From contig NZ_JOEY01000002.1 of assembly GCF_000718165.1 (NCBI RefSeq), forward strand, positions 1 through 64,000: 64,000 nt of DNA. Direction: 5' to 3'. The translations under genes and the position numbers were made by a program. The DNA comes from Streptomyces fulvoviolaceus (GTDB lineage: Bacteria > Actinomycetota > Actinomycetes > Streptomycetales > Streptomycetaceae). The notes under the pieces were generated by a model. It was not told where the DNA came from. It was given only the letters and a program-made list of their open reading frames with translations, and did not search any database. Below, one piece after another: positions 60,440-64,000 of this stretch (positions are counted from its first letter, which is position 1; each line of letters begins with the position of its first letter).

Positions 60440-61651
60440 ATGGACGACTCCGCACCCGCCGACTCCGCAACCTCGGACACTCCCGCAGACAGCCCCGACC
60501 GTCCCGTGTACGTCATCGGCGGCGGCCCGGGCGGCCTCGCCGTCGCGTACGCGCTGCGCGCCCAGGGCATCCGCGCGGTCGTCCTGGAGAAGTCCGACCG
60601 CGTCGGCGCGTCCTGGCGGCGCCACTACGACCGGCTGCACCTGCACACCACCCGGCGCCTGTCGGCCCTGCCCGGACTGCCGATGCCGCGCCGCTTCGGG
60701 CGCTGGGTGTCCCGCGACGACGTGGTGCGCTACCTGGAGAAGTACGCCGAGTTCCACGAGCTGGAGATCGTCACCGGCGTCGAGGTCTCCCGCGTCGACC
60801 GCTCCCCCGACGGCACCGGCTGGCTGCTGCACGCCACCGGCGGCCGCGAGCTGACCGGCGCCGCGGTCGTCGTCGCCACCGGCTACAACCACACGCCGTA
60901 CGTCCCCGACTGGCCGGGGCGCGAGGGCTTCAAGGGCGAGCTCGTGCACGCCGGCGACTACCGCAACCCCGAGCCCTACGCCGGCCGCGACGTCCTCGTC
61001 GTCGGCGTCGGCAACACCGGCGCCGAGATCGCCGTCGACCTGGTGGAGGGCGGCGCCTCGCGCGTACGCCTCTCCGTCCGCACCGCCCCGCACATCGTGC
61101 GCCGCTCCACCGCCGGCTGGGCCGCGCAGTACACGGGCGTGCTCGTACGACGGCTGCCGGTCGGGGTCGTCGACCGGCTCGCCCGGCCCATGGCGAAGCT
61201 CAGCGTGCCCGACCTGTCGGAGCACGGCCTGCCCCGCCCCGACACCGGCCTCTACAGCCGGGTCAAGGAGGGCGCGATCCCCGTCCAGGACGTCGGCCTC
61301 ATCGACGCCGTCCGTGGCGGACGGGTCGAAGTCGTGGCCGCCGTCGAGGGCTTCGAGGACGACAAGGTGGTCCTCGCCGACGGCAACCGCGTCGGCCCGG
61401 ACGCCGTGATCGCGGCCACCGGTTACGTCCGCTCTCTGGAGAGCCTCGTCGGCCACCTGGACGTCCTGGGCGCCCACGGCAGGCCGGTCGTCAACGGCGG
61501 TTACTGCCCTGACAACGCCCCAGGCCTCTTTTTCAGCGGCTACGTCACTCCCATCAGCGGCACCTTCCGCGAACTGTCGATCGACGCGGCGAAGATCGCC
61601 AAGGCCATCGCCAGGGACACCGGCCGACAGGTCACGCGGCTCCCCTCCTGA
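60440..61651 (+). CDS. Flavin-containing monooxygenase, 3' end supplied by an integrated element
   Basis: 403 aa. FAD site VYVIGGGPGGLAVAYALRAQG, SWRRHYDRLHLHTTRRLSALPG, FMO-type FKGELVHAGDYRNP, NADPH site VLVVGVGNTGAEIAVDL, ATGYVRSLESLVG, GLFFSGYVTPISGTFREL. Similar to YUCCA/indole-pyruvate-type monooxygenases. TACGCT ends seven bases before ATG 60440 (leaderless). From CGGCACCTTCCGCGA (61558) onward the gene has a second, diverged 3' end at 63725-63821, so the last 30 residues here probably come from the inserted element. Confidence 0.9.
   Translation: MDDSAPADSATSDTPADSPDRPVYVIGGGPGGLAVAYALRAQGIRAVVLEKSDRVGASWRRHYDRLHLHTTRRLSALPGLPMPRRFGRWVSRDDVVRYLEKYAEFHELEIVTGVEVSRVDRSPDGTGWLLHATGGRELTGAAVVVATGYNHTPYVPDWPGREGFKGELVHAGDYRNPEPYAGRDVLVVGVGNTGAEIAVDLVEGGASRVRLSVRTAPHIVRRSTAGWAAQYTGVLVRRLPVGVVDRLARPMAKLSVPDLSEHGLPRPDTGLYSRVKEGAIPVQDVGLIDAVRGGRVEVVAAVEGFEDDKVVLADGNRVGPDAVIAATGYVRSLESLVGHLDVLGAHGRPVVNGGYCPDNAPGLFFSGYVTPISGTFRELSIDAAKIAKAIARDTGRQVTRLPS
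61558..61572. other. Left attachment-site core
   Basis: CGGCACCTTCCGCGA, identical to 63725-63739. It lies inside the monooxygenase reading frame (codons GTFRE). Similarity continues to the right of both copies (about 75% over 40 bases) but not to the left. Confidence 0.6.
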
Positions 61652-61762
61652 CGACGGTCTCTGGACCTCCCTCTGCCGACGCCGCCTCTCTGGGCCGTGA
61701 CCGAGATCCCGTTCGGTCCACTCGCTGTCAGTGACGTCCCATAAGCTCTGCGCCACATGGGT

Positions 61763-61794
61763 GACCCCGGCGGTACGCCACATACCCCGGGGTC
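61763..61794 (+). promoter_or_regulatory. Hairpin in integrase leader
   Basis: GACCCCGG and CCGGGGTC pair (8 bp) across 16 bases, 24 bases before the integrase ATG. It could be a terminator for the monooxygenase transcript or limit integrase translation. Confidence 0.45.
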
Positions 61795-61817
61795 TGGCCA
61801 GTCACGAAGGGACTGAC

Positions 61818-63821
61818 ATGACCGAGCTTATGCGCGACCCCAACCCCGCCACGACGGGGACGGAGATCATCGCCCTGGCCTACAAACGGGCCTCTACAGA
61901 GGAACAGCTCAAGGGCTACGGGCTCGACGTCCAGGACGATGAACTGCGCACCTGGGAGGCCGAAGACACCAAGCGCACCATCCTGGAGGTCTTCTCCGAC
62001 GAGGGTGTCAGCGGCAGTCTGGATCGCCGCCCAGCCATGCTCCGCCTGGAGGAGCGGGCCCTGGAAGGCAGAGCAAACCGCATCGTGGTCCCGAACGTGG
62101 ACCGCGTAGGCCGTACGGCCCGCGCTGCCTTCAACTGGGCCTGGCGCATGCAGGACATCGGCATCCACTTCATCTCCGTCGAGGAGCGCATCGACACCAG
62201 CACCGAGCTGGGCTGGACCATGTTCCAGCAGTACGTGTTCTTCTCCGAGACGGAGTGGAACCGCATCCGCCGGCGGACACTGGACGGCCGGAACAAGAAG
62301 ATCGAGTACGGCGGATGGCCCGGTGGCCCAGCGCCGTACGGCTACCGGATCGAAGGCAAGGGCCGGAAGGGTTCCTTCCTCGTCGTCTGCGAGGGCGAGG
62401 CCCGCGTCATCCTCAAGGCCGTGGCTCTGCTCGTCGACGACAAGAAGAGCTACGAGGACGTTGCAGAAGAGCTGAACCGGCTGGAGATGTACACCCGCAG
62501 CGGCAAGCCGTGGACGGCCACCAACCTCTACCAGCGCATGCACTCGGAGACCTTCGATGGCTACACCACATACCGCAAGGCCAACCGCGGCCGCCGCAAG
62601 AAGGCCACCAGGCTCCACGAGGACGGCACGCCAGTTCACGGCGAGCCCGTACGTATCGCCGTATCGCAGATCCTCACGTCCGACCGGGCCGAGGAGCTGA
62701 AGGCGGTACTCAAGAAGCGGTCCATCAACAAGCCCCGTAAACCCGCAGCGATCTACCCCCTCAGCGGCCACATCGCCAGCGACTGCGGACAGGTCTACAT
62801 CGGAGGAGGGCGGACGGGCCAGCGTGCCTATCGCTGCCAGGGCAACAACTCCGGCAAGTCGGGCTGCGGTTGCACGAACCTGGATGCGACCGAGATCGAG
62901 AACGCTGTCTGGTCCAAGGTGACCGAACTCCTCGCAGACGAGGGCCGCCTGAGGGCTCTCGCGGACCGTGAGATCGTCTCCCTCCCCGGCGACCGGGACA
63001 AGTACCTGGAGCGCCAGGAGCGCCTGGCCGCAAGGATCGAGAAGCAAGAGAAGCTGATCGAGGACTCCGTACCCGAGTACATCAAGGCGGGCATGGAACC
63101 GGCCGTGGCCGCGGCCGCGGTCAGGAAGCTGCTGGAGGAACTCGAGAGCTGGAAGAAGCAGCTCGGAGAGGTACAGCACTGGTTGTCCGAGTACGAGCAG
63201 ACACGGGCCAGGGCGAACGCCATCGTCTCACTCGCCCACTCCTCCCAAGAGCGGCTGGCGAACCTGGATGCGGCCGACAAGGCCGGAATCTTCGACATGT
63301 TCCGCATCGCCGTTCTCCCCGAGAAGGGCCGCTTCGTCAAGCGGCCCGGGGCCCCCTGCACGGTCACTGCCTGGCACCACGAAACCGGCACGCTCGTGCC
63401 GCCGGAAGTCAGCGAGACACAGTGGAAGACAGCACGGGAAGTCATCGCTCAGTACCACGGACCCCGGCACTTCTCGATGACCGAACTGGACCTACGGCAG
63501 GCCCTGAACGGGATGCTGCACCGTCTCCGCCATGGGGCGGCATGGACCGAGATCGAATTCTGGGGTCACTCAGAGGCTATCCGCCAACGGCAGGGAGTCT
63601 GGTTCCGCAGCGGCGCATGGCAGGCCCTCATGGAATACCTGACCACCGACGAGCGGGGGACGGTGGCATACCGGCACCCGACGATTCCGCTTCTGCATGT
63701 GGTGAGTGAGATCCGTTCAGGTGTCGGCACCTTCCGCGAGGTGGCGATCGACGCGGAGAAGATCGCGAAGGCCGTGGTCGGGGTCGGCGCGGACCGGCTG
63801 TCCCGGCTCCCGCTGGCGTAG
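61818..63821 (+). CDS. Large serine recombinase (integrase) fused to host 3' end
   Basis: 667 aa from ATG 61818 (GAAGGGA upstream). Catalytic domain residues about 17-165 (LAYKRASTEEQLKGYGLDVQ, Ser26; VPNVDRVGRTAR). Recombinase domain about 180-300 (APYGYRIEGKGR, WTATNLYQRMHS). Zinc domain about 330-370 (SDCGQVYIGG...YRCQ...SGCGC). Coiled coil about 400-480. Residues about 552-605 (LDLRQALNGMLHRLRHGAAW, GVWFRSGAWQALMEYL) resemble the DUF4096 N-terminal domain of IS5-type transposases. The last 32 residues (GTFREVAIDAEKIAKAV...LSRLPLA) are the monooxygenase tail. Usual family length is 450-600 aa. Confidence 0.92.
   Translation: MTELMRDPNPATTGTEIIALAYKRASTEEQLKGYGLDVQDDELRTWEAEDTKRTILEVFSDEGVSGSLDRRPAMLRLEERALEGRANRIVVPNVDRVGRTARAAFNWAWRMQDIGIHFISVEERIDTSTELGWTMFQQYVFFSETEWNRIRRRTLDGRNKKIEYGGWPGGPAPYGYRIEGKGRKGSFLVVCEGEARVILKAVALLVDDKKSYEDVAEELNRLEMYTRSGKPWTATNLYQRMHSETFDGYTTYRKANRGRRKKATRLHEDGTPVHGEPVRIAVSQILTSDRAEELKAVLKKRSINKPRKPAAIYPLSGHIASDCGQVYIGGGRTGQRAYRCQGNNSGKSGCGCTNLDATEIENAVWSKVTELLADEGRLRALADREIVSLPGDRDKYLERQERLAARIEKQEKLIEDSVPEYIKAGMEPAVAAAAVRKLLEELESWKKQLGEVQHWLSEYEQTRARANAIVSLAHSSQERLANLDAADKAGIFDMFRIAVLPEKGRFVKRPGAPCTVTAWHHETGTLVPPEVSETQWKTAREVIAQYHGPRHFSMTELDLRQALNGMLHRLRHGAAWTEIEFWGHSEAIRQRQGVWFRSGAWQALMEYLTTDERGTVAYRHPTIPLLHVVSEIRSGVGTFREVAIDAEKIAKAVVGVGADRLSRLPLA
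63725..63739. other. Right attachment-site core
   Basis: Second CGGCACCTTCCGCGA, inside the integrase frame near residue 636. What follows (63740-63821) encodes a monooxygenase-like C-terminus and is probably the displaced native 3' end. Confidence 0.6.
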
Positions 63822-64000
63822 AAAACCTCAACTCTCTTATGTACGCCTCCTGTTACGCATGTGTCAGATGTGACAGGAGCGTTGTCGTGCGCCGTCGTAC
63901 GGGGCCAGAATGTGAATCCTGCTCATCTTTTCGGCTCACCTTTCTGGTCACCTTTCTGGCTCCACCGAACCTCTCGCTCTACGACGGAGGATGCACGTGG
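63822..64000. other. Intergenic, with hairpin and probable start of next gene
   Basis: CTCCTGT (63847) pairs with ACAGGAG (63873), enclosing a TGTCA/TGACA palindrome; a terminator or operator. At the window edge, GGAGG six bases before GTG 63997 probably begins a further plus-strand gene. Confidence 0.45.

Larger units (their letters stand above)
61558..63739 (+). mobile_element. Single-gene serine-integrase element
   Basis: The 2167-bp interval between two CGGCACCTTCCGCGA cores contains only a monooxygenase 3' end, a 160-base leader and the integrase gene. The limits coincide with duplication of the monooxygenase 3' end. It is either a minimal self-mobile element or what remains of a larger prophage after deletion of everything but integrase. 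Confidence 0.65.

Overview
The window is high-GC actinobacterial chromosome, almost certainly Streptomyces. The markers are a complete afsK / afsR / afsS trio (pleiotropic secondary-metabolism regulators), a fused cofactor-F420 gene fbiC, three XRE + DUF397 pairs, very high third-position GC, leaderless promoters and the common Streptomyces dispersed repeat containing GCGGGGAACTGCGCGACC. No rRNA, complete tRNA or CRISPR array was seen.

Layout. 0-9 kb is accessory: a frameshifted secreted protein, a truncated toxin running into a tRNA-3'-end-like sequence, a plasmid-type HTH gene, an XRE/DUF397 pair, a 1131-aa STAND ATPase with about 12 TPRs, a toxin-antitoxin pair with an operator-bearing leaderless promoter, and an N-terminal stump of a second STAND ATPase. 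9-16 kb holds a DUF2165 protein, fbiC with an adjacent F420-type oxidoreductase, a PHP-type metallohydrolase and an aminoglycoside-phosphotransferase-like kinase. 16.1-18.0 kb is a complete IS200/IS605 element (divergent tnpA/tnpB, end hairpins). 18-23 kb has a short XRE/DUF397 pair, CapA, an M15-like lipoprotein, an EEP hydrolase, a Ddn-type F420 enzyme and a DUF3455 protein.

23-58 kb is dominated by a catabolic gene set split into several operons: aldehyde dehydrogenase, two amidohydrolases, SDR, luciferase-like oxidoreductases, acyl-CoA ligase, two thiolase/lipid-transfer-like proteins, two DUF35 proteins, enoyl-CoA hydratase, epoxide-hydrolase-like enzyme, acyl-CoA dehydrogenase and a Ddn-type enzyme. 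Seven copies of a palindrome CTGAC-N5-GTCAG (one with a single mismatch) lie in front of these operons, which suggests one TetR-type regulon. The only TetR gene in the window (49.7 kb) is the obvious candidate regulator. The afs genes are interleaved: afsR and afsS at 30.8-34.2 kb, afsK at 46.3-48.7 kb. Between them lie another XRE/DUF397/ATPase set, an AbiEi/DUF559-type protein, and a 2.5-kb stretch of lipoprotein genes flanked by an inverted repeat and carrying transposase debris and a MITE-like insertion.

58-64 kb: a DoxX-like pseudogene, a secreted subtype-B-tannase-like esterase, and a flavin monooxygenase gene whose 3' end is occupied by a 2.17-kb element made of a single large serine integrase. 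The element appears to carry its own copy of the monooxygenase 3' end, and its integrase reads in frame into the displaced host 3' end. This single-gene element and the shared operator are the two most unusual things in the window.
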